Below, piece after piece: positions 17,186-25,159 of a stretch of DNA of 61,718 nt; the stretch's first letter is position 1; each line of letters starts with the position of its first letter. Source of the stretch: Pseudoalteromonas sp. 0303 (lineage in GTDB: Bacteria > Pseudomonadota > Gammaproteobacteria > Enterobacterales > Alteromonadaceae); NCBI RefSeq assembly GCF_013349995.1, contig NZ_JABVXF010000026.1:1-61718 (forward strand). Reading direction: 5' to 3'. The translations under genes were made by a program, and so were the position numbers. The notes beneath the pieces are model-generated. The model saw nothing but the letters and a program-made list of their open reading frames with translations, had not been told where the DNA came from and did no database searches.

Positions 17186-18151
17186 ATGAGGATTATGGCT
17201 TTATCATTACAAGAGAAAATTGAAGACACCAATCAAGGTGTCTACCTAATTGGTACCACACCACCAAAGTCAGGTACTGATAAAGCACAGCTTGAGACCA
17301 TTGCTCAGAAGCTACTTGGTCGTTTACACGAAATTGAATACGACGGTGTAATCATCTACGACATTCAAGATGAAAGTAGCCGCATTGCAAAGCCGCGTCC
17401 TTTTCCGTTTAAAGAAACGGTAGATCCACGTGAATACAGTCAATTACTTCGCAGCTTGTCGCAACTTGATGTGATCACATATAAGAGTGTAGCCCAGCGT
17501 GGTGAAGCAGAATTTACCGAGTGGTTAAACGAAACACGTAACGACTTTGAACTAAAAAACTTAGTGTTGGTAGGTAGTCCATCATCTCATGGCGACATCA
17601 AATTAAGCCTACCAGATGCATATAAAACGCTTGCTAAGCAGAACAGTGATGTATTTTTAGGTGGCGTTACGATTGCCGAGCGTCATGCCAGGAAACGTAA
17701 TGAACATGAGCGTTTAGTTGAAAAAACAGCGCAAGGTTGTAAGTTTTTCATCTCACAAGCAGTTTACAATGCCCAAGCAACGATTGATTTGATCACTAGC
17801 TATGCGCGTAGCTGTAAAGCACAAGGCACAGCACCAAAACGCATAATTCTGACGTTTACCCCGTGTGGTGGTGAAAAAACCTTAGAATTTATGGAATGGT
17901 TAGGTATTTCTGTACCAGAAGCGACTAAGTACCGTATGTTAGATTCGGCAAATACATTGAGTGAATCAGTGCGTATTTGCCGTGAGAATCTCGACTTAAT
18001 TTTACAAAGCTGCGCACATTTAGATGTACCGCTAGGTTTAAATATTGAGAGCTTAACCAATCGTAAAGAAGAAATTGATGCGTCAATTAACCTTTACCGT
18101 TTACTTAAAGCAACCATGGAACTAAACCTAGCTGAGAAGCAAATAGCTTAA
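17186..18151 (+). CDS. Methylenetetrahydrofolate reductase family protein
   Basis: The protein has 321 aa and looks like an FAD-dependent MTHFR TIM barrel. Visible are GVYLIGTTPPKSG at the N-terminus (the substrate-entry strand), DGVIIYDIQDES, the GGVTIAERHARKR segment and KFFISQAVYN, which corresponds to the F-x-TQ-x-x-Y region of MetF. MetF reduces 5,10-methylene-THF to 5-methyl-THF for methionine synthesis. The upstream MetJ box supports a role in methionine or one-carbon metabolism. It is more divergent than classical MetF, so a paralogue is possible. An alternative start is the ATG at 17195. Its stop overlaps the convergent GAF-GGDEF gene. Confidence 0.78.
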   Translation: MRIMALSLQEKIEDTNQGVYLIGTTPPKSGTDKAQLETIAQKLLGRLHEIEYDGVIIYDIQDESSRIAKPRPFPFKETVDPREYSQLLRSLSQLDVITYKSVAQRGEAEFTEWLNETRNDFELKNLVLVGSPSSHGDIKLSLPDAYKTLAKQNSDVFLGGVTIAERHARKRNEHERLVEKTAQGCKFFISQAVYNAQATIDLITSYARSCKAQGTAPKRIILTFTPCGGEKTLEFMEWLGISVPEATKYRMLDSANTLSESVRICRENLDLILQSCAHLDVPLGLNIESLTNRKEEIDASINLYRLLKATMELNLAEKQIA

Positions 18152-19116
18152 CGTGCAGCCTTAGAGGCTTGCTTTTTCTCATACATGTCTTCATCTGCTC
18201 GTTTTAATAGCTCAGCAAAGTTTTCTTTTGGCTGAGCTATTACCCCTGAACCAATACTTAAGCTCGTAACAGGAATGCCCCGCTTCTCTAAATTAGATTG
18301 ATAGGTGGTGTTGAGCTTATCAGCGATGCTGTCTATGCAATCACCGGGCTGAACTTGCAATAACGCAATAAACTCATCGCCCCCTAAGCGGCCGATAATA
18401 TCGGTTTCACGTAGGCATTCTTTCATGGTGTCAGCTAAACAAATCAGCGCGAGATCGCCCACTTCATGGCCATACGTATCATTGAGTGGCTTAAAGCTGT
18501 TTATATCGATAAATAGACAACTAATATCAAAGCCAAGTCGTTTCGATATATTTAATTTATGTTGGCAAAGCAGATCTATTGCACGGCGGTTATAAATATT
18601 GGTCAGTGAATCGAGCATGGCAATTTCACGCATCTGCGTAAAGTTGTCTAACAGTGCAAGGTCATCTTCAACCATATCGCGAAGCTGCTCTATTAGTTCT
18701 AAAAAGCTCTGTTGATAATGGGTTTGTTTAAAATCCATAACACAAAAGGTGCCAAACGGATCACCACTTGGCCAGCTAATTGGCACCCCAAGATAAGACT
18801 CAAAACCATCTTTTACCAGTGGGCTGTCATCCCATTGACTATCTTGACTGGCGTGATCAACATAAAGCGGTGCCATGTCACGCAGTACTTTTTTGCAGAA
18901 GATATTATCGTCGGCGCTTAATTCAGCCCCGGCATCATAGGGATTTTCTTGTTGCTCACTGGAGACGATAATACGATATACATCATCTGTTTTATGAACG
19001 ATGAAGCCTGCGGGAGCAGAAAACAACTCGGTCATGAGATCAATTGTTTTCTGCCACTTTTCTAAGGAGAACTGTTTATCAGCGCGGCGGAACGTCCATT
19101 TATTCTCTTCTAACAT
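18148..19116 (-). CDS. GAF-GGDEF diguanylate cyclase
   Basis: The protein has 322 aa and is soluble. A GAF-type sensor domain covers about residues 20-155 (FSAPAGFIVHKTDDVYRIIV, SYLGVPISWPSGDPFGTFCV). The GGDEF domain follows with DSLTNIYNRRAID, the active site GRLGGDEF and an intact inhibitory site RETD. The enzyme should make cyclic di-GMP under control of a small ligand or redox signal in the GAF pocket. It shares four bases with the stop of the convergent MTHFR-family gene. Confidence 0.92.
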   Translation of the reverse strand: MLEENKWTFRRADKQFSLEKWQKTIDLMTELFSAPAGFIVHKTDDVYRIIVSSEQQENPYDAGAELSADDNIFCKKVLRDMAPLYVDHASQDSQWDDSPLVKDGFESYLGVPISWPSGDPFGTFCVMDFKQTHYQQSFLELIEQLRDMVEDDLALLDNFTQMREIAMLDSLTNIYNRRAIDLLCQHKLNISKRLGFDISCLFIDINSFKPLNDTYGHEVGDLALICLADTMKECLRETDIIGRLGGDEFIALLQVQPGDCIDSIADKLNTTYQSNLEKRGIPVTSLSIGSGVIAQPKENFAELLKRADEDMYEKKQASKAAR

Positions 19117-19164
19117 ACTAAACTCTCAACTTTAGCCGGAGGATAGTATAAATATATGCCAGAT

Positions 19165-20400
19165 TTAGGAACGTCTCCTACTTTTTTGCCCTAAAATACG
19201 TTTTTTATCGCGAGAGCGGCGTGCCTTATTCGTATTTTTACGAACTTGCTTTGGCTCTTTGGTTAAATCAGGCTCATAGCCTGGTAACCACTGCGGCGTG
19301 AGTCTCGTGTCGAGTAAGATATCTATTTCGTCCAATAGCCACTGCTCATCGATGCTAACCAGCGACATCGCCATCCCTTTCTCGCCAGCACGTCCTGTTC
19401 GACCAATACGGTGTACGTAGTCCTCAGCCACATAAGGCAACTCATAGTTAATCACATACTTGAGTGAGGCAATATCAAGACCACGCGCAGCAACATCTGT
19501 CGCAACCAGTACTCTTGTAGCACCTGATTTAAAATTTTGCAGTGCTTTATCACGCGCACCTTGGCTTTTATCGCCATGAATAGATTCGGTTTTTAAGCCG
19601 TCTTTACACATTTCTTTAGCAAGCACATCGGCGGTTTGTTTAGTGCGAGTGAATATAAGTACTTGCTGCCAATTTTTCATGCCAATCATGTGTGATACCA
19701 GCTCGCGTTTACGGTCTTCATCAACCGCATATACTAGCTGCTCAACTTCAACCGCTGCTGAGTTGCGTTTATTCACTTCAACTAATTTAGGATCATTTAA
19801 TAACTGCTTACTGAGTTTAAAGATGCTGTCGTCAAATGTGGCTGAAAAAAGTAAGGTTTGGCGTTCTTTTGGCACATGGCGCAAGATGCGTTTAATTTCG
19901 TCAATAAAGCCCATATCAAGCATGCGATCAGCTTCATCAAATACCAGCGCATTGATACTTGAAAGCTTAATACTGCCTTTGATCACATGATCAAGTAAAC
20001 GCCCAGGTGTTGCCACTACAACCTGCGCCCCTTTTATGGCTTTAATTTGTGGGCCAATACTAGCACCACCATAAGCCAGTGCTGCTTTTATTTCAGTATG
20101 CGCAGCATAACGCTCTACACTTGCAAATACTTGCTGAGCGAGCTCTCGGGTAGGTGTTAAAATTAGGACTTTAACGGCATCAGGGAGTACTTCAGCAGAT
20201 AGCAAATTATGCAGTAGTGGTAAAACAAACGCGGCGGTTTTGCCCGTTCCCGTCTGTGCACTGCCCATTACATCAGCACCCGCTAAAATAAGTGGGATTG
20301 TTTGCGCTTGAATTGCAGTGGGGGTGTGATAATTCTCTTCTTGCAAGGCTGTTAGCAATGCAGGGGCAAGATTTAACTCTGAAAAGGTCGCTACTGACAT
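19165..20400 (-). CDS. DEAD-box ATP-dependent RNA helicase (RhlE-type)
   Basis: The protein has 411 aa. All core motifs are present: the Q motif (TPTAIQAQTIP), motif I (AQTGTGKT), Ia (PTRELAQQ), II (VFDEAD), III (SAT) and VI (HRIGRTGRAGEKG). The short, highly basic C-terminal tail (KNTNKARRSRDKKRILGQK) suits RNA binding. Overall length fits RhlE-like helicases, which help ribosome assembly and mRNA turnover at low temperature. It lies downstream of the DUF3581 gene, separated by a terminator, so it is probably transcribed on its own. Confidence 0.93.
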   Translation of the reverse strand: MSVATFSELNLAPALLTALQEENYHTPTAIQAQTIPLILAGADVMGSAQTGTGKTAAFVLPLLHNLLSAEVLPDAVKVLILTPTRELAQQVFASVERYAAHTEIKAALAYGGASIGPQIKAIKGAQVVVATPGRLLDHVIKGSIKLSSINALVFDEADRMLDMGFIDEIKRILRHVPKERQTLLFSATFDDSIFKLSKQLLNDPKLVEVNKRNSAAVEVEQLVYAVDEDRKRELVSHMIGMKNWQQVLIFTRTKQTADVLAKEMCKDGLKTESIHGDKSQGARDKALQNFKSGATRVLVATDVAARGLDIASLKYVINYELPYVAEDYVHRIGRTGRAGEKGMAMSLVSIDEQWLLDEIDILLDTRLTPQWLPGYEPDLTKEPKQVRKNTNKARRSRDKKRILGQKSRRRS

Positions 20401-20452
20401 AGTCTGAAGTACATTTGGCTATAAAAGCGCTATTGTACGCGGAACGCCAACA

Positions 20453-20475
20453 ACAAAAAAGGCGCAATCAGCGCC
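20453..20475 (-). terminator. Intrinsic terminator after the DUF3581 gene
   Basis: On the minus strand GGCGC pairs with GCGCC across a TGATT loop (20461-20475) and is followed by a run of six or more T (20455-20460). It lies about 20 bases after the DUF3581 stop and 55 bases before the helicase start, separating the two genes. Confidence 0.8.
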
Positions 20476-20495
20476 CTTTATAGCAAATGTAAAGA

Positions 20496-21197
20496 TTACG
20501 CTGGTTTAAGCGACTCTTTACGTTGATTATAAAAACTAATTAAGTCATCAACCGTTGCTTGGCAATAGTCACGAATGCCAGACACAAGCATGTGTTTTTC
20601 ACCCGACCCTACTTTTTCGCCATTTTCTAACAGGTTGAAGCGAAGCGTGATTTTGCCGCGTTTGCCAGTAAACTCAAAATCAGGCTCAGCAAACTCTAAC
20701 TCAGGTGCGCTGATATCAAGACGGTCAAGGTTAATCAGCATTGATTCGTAAATCACCATTGGACGGGCCGGATTGATCATCACATCCTGCTTACCCATCA
20801 ATGGAATAATCACATGCGGGAAGGTCGTGCCAGAGAACTCAACATAGTTTTTGATTAAGCTATTTGTTAACTCAGGACATTGGCTAACAGCCCCTTCGCG
20901 TTTCACTTTTAGCATGACTTTTTCGCCATCGGTGATCGCAAACTCATCAGCACCTTCAGGGAAAGTCAGCTTTGAATTTTCATCAACCATGCCTGCAAAC
21001 GTGAATTCCATTTTTTCACTGATGCCATAGCGGTTTAAAACCAGCGAAAAAAGTAAATCGCCCGGCACACAAAACTTTTTGGCATCTTTATCATGTAACG
21101 GATTGAAATCATCAGCCACTAACTTGGCAAAACGACAGCCTTGCTCACGTGAGATAGAAACGTAATCAGCATGTTGCTGATAATAAGGACTTAACAT
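20496..21197 (-). CDS. DUF3581 family protein, hot-dog-like
   Basis: The protein has 233 aa. I recognise it as the gammaproteobacterial DUF3581 family from the N-terminal segment GCRFAKLVADDFNPLHD. The NPLH core resembles the catalytic stretch of MaoC-type hot-dog dehydratases, and the length and strand pattern suit a double hot-dog. No signal peptide or membrane span is seen, so it is cytoplasmic. An acyl-thioester-related function is a guess from the fold resemblance only. Confidence 0.7.
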   Translation of the reverse strand: MLSPYYQQHADYVSISREQGCRFAKLVADDFNPLHDKDAKKFCVPGDLLFSLVLNRYGISEKMEFTFAGMVDENSKLTFPEGADEFAITDGEKVMLKVKREGAVSQCPELTNSLIKNYVEFSGTTFPHVIIPLMGKQDVMINPARPMVIYESMLINLDRLDISAPELEFAEPDFEFTGKRGKITLRFNLLENGEKVGSGEKHMLVSGIRDYCQATVDDLISFYNQRKESLKPA

Positions 21198-21640
21198 AAT
21201 TGTTCACTGCTTAAACTACTTATAACCTGACTATACTACCAGATAAAATGAAAATAGAGGTCGAATCTGTTAATTATTAATCACGTGCTCAGCATGTGTT
21301 TAAATGCACCAGCTAAAATAGTGGCTTTGATAGGCTAAATTTAAATTGTATCAATTTGTACGAAACAATTAACAAATAACGCAGAATAGTAAAGACTAAG
21401 GCCCAACTAAATTTAGTGAAAAACTATTAGCTAAAACTAAATATAAATTCAGTTTCCCTTTTAAAACAACAAGCTAACTTTAGAATATAAAGAAAATACG
21501 CCAATAGGTTGAAATTACTGGCTTTGCATAGCACCTATTTGTAGCTATAACGATAAATGAGGTATGATAGACACGCTTTTTTATCGTGTAATCGCCACTC
21601 ATAGGCTGCATAAATAATAATTATAATAAACGGCAAAAAA
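21198..21640. other. AT-rich 443-bp gap upstream of the DUF3019 cluster
   Basis: No open frame of credible length is present. The sequence is strongly AT-rich with scattered near-palindromes such as CTAAATTTAG around 21410. It presumably holds the promoter of the DUF3019-RR-HK operon; TATGATAG near 21563 could be a -10 region. I see no clear operator. Confidence 0.4.
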
Positions 21641-21739
21641 ATGAGTACTCAAAGTGAGTTGGGCAGGTTACATCAGCTTTCGATGGTTATTGTTACTTTG
21701 AAGAAAAGACTTTTAAAAAACAGAGACTTGGTTAAATGA
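21641..21739 (+). CDS. Possible 32-residue leader protein coupled to the DUF3019 gene
   Basis: The frame encodes MSTQSELGRLHQLSMVIVTL followed by a basic KKRLLKNRDLVK tail. Its TGA overlaps the ATG of the DUF3019 gene as ATGA, the signature of translational coupling. No good Shine-Dalgarno sequence precedes its start (AAACGGCAAAAAA), which weakens the case. If real, ribosomes finishing this peptide would initiate the next gene. Confidence 0.35.
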   Translation: MSTQSELGRLHQLSMVIVTLKKRLLKNRDLVK

Positions 21740-22137
21740 TAAACCGATTTAGTTGGCTATTACTGTTTTTTTGTCTTTGTTTTTCGTCGCTTTGTTTAAG
21801 CGATGACAGTCCCGAGCAACCTTTTTTTAAAGTCTCACCCACTGTGTGTGTGACAGATGCAAAACAAAAAGCCTGTGAGTTTAATATACAGATTCATTTT
21901 CGTGTTGCTCCCTTTAAAGAACTTTGTTTAGAAATAACTCAGCGTCCTCAATATACGCAGTGTTACAAACAAGGTGGCTTAATTATCGAGAAATTAACGA
22001 TTAAGACTGAGCATCCGCTTACAGTGAAGTTAATCAATCCATTGAGCAATCAAGTTGTTAAGCAACAACTACTGTCAATAGCAAGCTATGAAGCTAAAGA
22101 TTACCGAATAAAACGGCGCTTTGGCTGGAGTTTATAA
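21736..22137 (+). CDS. DUF3019 family exported protein
   Basis: The protein has 133 aa with a signal peptide (residues 1-22, very Phe/Leu/Cys-rich, ending CLSD). The family pattern is visible: FKVSPTVCV near the start, two further cysteine pairs (CEFNI and CLEI...CYKQ) and the terminal RRFGWSL. The mature protein is a small, probably disulfide-bonded periplasmic beta protein. DUF3019 genes typically precede an OmpR-type regulator, a kinase and a MipA-family porin-like gene, as here. The stop and the next start share one base (TAATG). Confidence 0.78.
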   Translation: MINRFSWLLLFFCLCFSSLCLSDDSPEQPFFKVSPTVCVTDAKQKACEFNIQIHFRVAPFKELCLEITQRPQYTQCYKQGGLIIEKLTIKTEHPLTVKLINPLSNQVVKQQLLSIASYEAKDYRIKRRFGWSL

Positions 22138-22826
22138 TGCAGCATATTTTTTTAATTGAAGATGATGTGAAATTAGCAAGCTTAATACAAACGTTTTTGT
22201 TAAAGCATGGCTATACCATAGATGTATTTAATACTGCCGAAGCGTACCGTAGCAGTGAAATCACCTTTATGCCTTCACTGATCATCTGTGATGTGATGCT
22301 ACCGGATGGCAATGGCTTTGAGTTAATATCTCAATTGAAAGAAAAGTACAGTTGCCCTGTTATTTTTCTAACGGCACTGGATTCCGTGCAATCACAAATT
22401 AAGGGCTTAAACCTAGGTGCTTACGACTACCTTGTAAAACCCATTAAGCCTGAACTGTTACTCGCCAAAGTTAAAACGATTATCGCCCACACCGTCGGCC
22501 AAGATAACTTTTCACACCAAATTGATATTTTGCGTATCGATAATAAAAAACGCGATATCTATTTTCATAACACAGCATTGAATCTCAATGAAAGTGAATT
22601 TGAGATCATTGCCTATCTTGCGAAAAACACCCCTGAACCGGTTTCTCGCGAGGTATTATTCAAGCATGTTATTGGCCGTGAGTATGACGGACTTGACCGA
22701 GCTATTGATTTAAAAATTAGCCGTTTACGTAAAAAGCTAAAAGAAACCATTAGCGAGCAAAAAGAAACGCTAGATATCAAGTCTGTACGAGGTAAAGGAT
22801 ACAGCTTGGATATTTCAAAATTATGA
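22137..22826 (+). CDS. OmpR-family response regulator
   Basis: The protein has 229 aa. The receiver domain has acidic residues Glu8-Asp10, phospho-Asp52 (IICDVMLPDGNG), Thr (FLTALD) and Lys (YLVKPI). The C-terminal winged helix (about 130-228) ends in VRGKGYSLDI. It is the second gene of the DUF3019 operon and overlaps the kinase start by 4 bp. The likely target is the operon itself and the facing mipA-like gene. By analogy with related pairs the signal could be an envelope-active compound or metal, which the sequence does not show. Confidence 0.94.
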   Translation: MQHIFLIEDDVKLASLIQTFLLKHGYTIDVFNTAEAYRSSEITFMPSLIICDVMLPDGNGFELISQLKEKYSCPVIFLTALDSVQSQIKGLNLGAYDYLVKPIKPELLLAKVKTIIAHTVGQDNFSHQIDILRIDNKKRDIYFHNTALNLNESEFEIIAYLAKNTPEPVSREVLFKHVIGREYDGLDRAIDLKISRLRKKLKETISEQKETLDIKSVRGKGYSLDISKL

Positions 22827-24013
22827 AGCAGCAATTTTTTAAGCTGTACTTAATTATCACAGTAAGCTTAATTGCCTTAGTTTTAGCTTTTGGCCAGCTT
22901 TATAATCAGTTTTTTTCTGAGCACATACCGAGTGTGCAAATAAGTGTTGCAGAACTTGCTCAAATTGCTGAGCAAAAAGAAACGAGGATCAGCTCCTTTA
23001 ACCAAAACGAGGTTGTTTTACCTGATTCATTACAAGCCAAATTCGATAAAGATGGCATTATCAGCGTCACCGAAAACAATCAGCAGTATATATACCTCAA
23101 AGGTAATAACGGCAGCATCCAAAAAGTTGGCCCCATTTCTTTGATTTCGCAAGCCAAAACTGACTGGCTTGCATTTTTTGCCTTTTACTTTTTACTTGGT
23201 GCGATGATCTTATTATTTATTCGCCCAGTATTTCGCGATTTGAGCTTATTACAACGCGCAGCTCATCGCTTTAGTAAAAAACCGCAACGTATAGAGCTTG
23301 ATATAAAACCAAATTCATCTATTGCGCCATTAGCCAGCACCTTCACCCATATGTCTGAGCGCATCAATAAGTTTGTTCAGCTACATAATGACTTATCGCG
23401 TATTATTTCTCATGAAATTCGCACTCCCCTTACCCGTATGCGATTTGCTTTGTCGATTGCCGATTTAGAATCTCAAGAAAGTAGCCAAATTGAGCGTGAT
23501 ATAGATGAGATTGAATTACGTCTAGAGCAGTACTTATCATTCGCTCGCTTAGAGCACCAACAAAGTGTTTTTAATCAGGAGAAAGTTAACTTAGCTAAAC
23601 TGATCAACACAGAAATTGCTAAATTCGATTTATACAAAGAACTCAAATTCATTCCAGCCCTTGAAGTAGACACAGCCTATTGCGAAGCAAGCTTTATGGC
23701 AATCGCGGTACAAAACTTACTGATCAACGCCACAAAATACGCAAAACACATTATCCATATAAGTAGCACAGAACAAGCGGGTTATTACAGTATAAGTATT
23801 ACAGACGATGGACCTGGCTTACCAATTAATGCGGATGCGTTAATTGAGCCTTTTAAACAAGGTGAAGGAGATAAGCTAGCGAGTGGGTATGGATTAGGAC
23901 TGTATATAGTACATCGTATTGCCAGCTGGCATGGCGGTAAGATTAGCTTGGCTAACTGTTCGCAAACAGGCGGTGCAGAGATCACCATTCGTTGGCCTAA
24001 AAGTGGTAAGTAA
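22823..24013 (+). CDS. Sensor histidine kinase partner of the OmpR-type regulator
   Basis: The protein has 396 aa. Transmembrane helices lie at about 7-27 and 115-134 and enclose a small periplasmic domain of about 85 aa. A HAMP-like region follows. HisKA carries His197 (ISHEIRTPLTR). The ATPase domain has DDGPGLP and GYGLGLYIV. The start overlaps the regulator (ATGA), so the pair is translationally coupled. The 3' end overlaps the convergent MipA gene by 17 bp. Confidence 0.94.
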   Translation: MKQQFFKLYLIITVSLIALVLAFGQLYNQFFSEHIPSVQISVAELAQIAEQKETRISSFNQNEVVLPDSLQAKFDKDGIISVTENNQQYIYLKGNNGSIQKVGPISLISQAKTDWLAFFAFYFLLGAMILLFIRPVFRDLSLLQRAAHRFSKKPQRIELDIKPNSSIAPLASTFTHMSERINKFVQLHNDLSRIISHEIRTPLTRMRFALSIADLESQESSQIERDIDEIELRLEQYLSFARLEHQQSVFNQEKVNLAKLINTEIAKFDLYKELKFIPALEVDTAYCEASFMAIAVQNLLINATKYAKHIIHISSTEQAGYYSISITDDGPGLPINADALIEPFKQGEGDKLASGYGLGLYIVHRIASWHGGKISLANCSQTGGAEITIRWPKSGK

Positions 24014-24839
24014 TTCCCGTAAAACCTGAGAAATAACCGTTTTTATTGATCATATGTGAGTTAGCTAAGTTGCTATCAAGCCATGTATGTTTAAGTTTAA
24101 AATCAAGGCTGAAACTGTCGCTGATCGGATATTCGTAACTTACTTTTAAGTAGTAGTTCGTGGCACTTTCTAAATTGTAGCTTAGTAAACGCGTTTTGCT
24201 TTCTGATGGATTAACCGTGTAGTAATAATCGATCAGCTCTTCATTTTTGTAATTAATACCCGCTTCAAGACCTGCAGTACCAGAAAACAATTCAAATACA
24301 TGATAGCCGTTGAACAAGATTTCATAACCATTATGAACATTGGTTACATCGTGCACATACGCAGCACTTAACCACATGCCATCGTAGACGTTTACCGCAG
24401 ATGACAGCCCCGCCATGTAAGAAAGGTCACGCTCTATAGGCGTTAGGTTAATCGGTGATGCGGTAGGTAATGTAGGTCGCCCAGAGCTCGAACGAACAAC
24501 ACCGGTGGCATAGAGTTTATCTACCCCATCCAACTCAAAGAAAAAACCATCATCATTAAAGCGCCCAAGTAAATCAACGTAGAAGTTCTCAGTTTCATAG
24601 AGGCTGTAGCCAACAGAGAAATCATCGAAATACCAGTTATCACCGTAATAAGCAAAGCTTGGCAGAATTGGCGAAGTGACATCATCAGCATCAAGTACCG
24701 GGTTTTCAATGCCTCCGTAACCCACAGTGATACTGGCATGTATTGTCGACTTTTTAATTAATTGTGGTTGTTTAACATCAGCCTGCGCAAACGCAGTTGA
24801 TGCAGTTAAACAACATACTAAGCCAAACAATTTCTTCAT
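23997..24839 (-). CDS. MipA/OmpV family outer-membrane protein
   Basis: The protein has 280 aa with a signal peptide (LVCCLTASTAFAQ). It has the aromatic, alternating beta-strand pattern of an outer-membrane barrel and the MipA family ending GYFSGFTGITYHF with a terminal Phe. MipA/OmpV proteins are small barrels, first described as a scaffold for murein enzymes. In marine bacteria they are commonly paired with two-component systems. It faces the DUF3019-RR-HK operon tail to tail with a 17-bp overlap, so it has its own promoter and could be regulated by that pair. Confidence 0.85.
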   Translation of the reverse strand: MKKLFGLVCCLTASTAFAQADVKQPQLIKKSTIHASITVGYGGIENPVLDADDVTSPILPSFAYYGDNWYFDDFSVGYSLYETENFYVDLLGRFNDDGFFFELDGVDKLYATGVVRSSSGRPTLPTASPINLTPIERDLSYMAGLSSAVNVYDGMWLSAAYVHDVTNVHNGYEILFNGYHVFELFSGTAGLEAGINYKNEELIDYYYTVNPSESKTRLLSYNLESATNYYLKVSYEYPISDSFSLDFKLKHTWLDSNLANSHMINKNGYFSGFTGITYHF

Positions 24840-25110
24840 TAACGCAATTCACCTTTATGTCATAAATAACAATTACTATGACAACTTAATACTACCAAAA
24901 AGTCTTTAGTCTTTACTTAATCCGGGACGATCATATCGCTTGCGCGCTTTATTGTATAACTTTTTTGACCAACAAAGCGGCGTAGACTGTTAATTTACGC
25001 CCTATCTTCAAACTAACACACTGAAAAAAATATAAAATAGCCTGTACATTTTGCTACATAGGTTTTCAGTTGTTAGTTATTCTTTTTAGTTATTAAAATT
25101 TTATAGACCA
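24840..25110. other. Gap between mipA-like gene and protease terminator
   Basis: No gene is visible. The left part holds the mipA-like promoter (minus strand). GTACATTTTGCTACA at 25044-25058 resembles, in opposite orientation, the box GTACAAAATGCTACA conserved far upstream of both giant protease genes (12 of 15 positions). Whether this is meaningful is uncertain. Confidence 0.35.
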
Positions 25111-25134
25111 AAAAAAAGGGCCCGAAGGCCCTTT
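25111..25134 (-). terminator. Intrinsic terminator of the first S8 protease gene
   Basis: AAAGGGCC (25115-25122) pairs with GGCCCTTT (25127-25134) across a four-base loop that reads TTCG on the minus strand, an extra-stable tetraloop. The minus strand then runs into eight T. It lies 25 bases after the protease stop. Confidence 0.9.
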
Positions 25135-25159
25135 GTCACATAACATACTTAGGGAGTAC

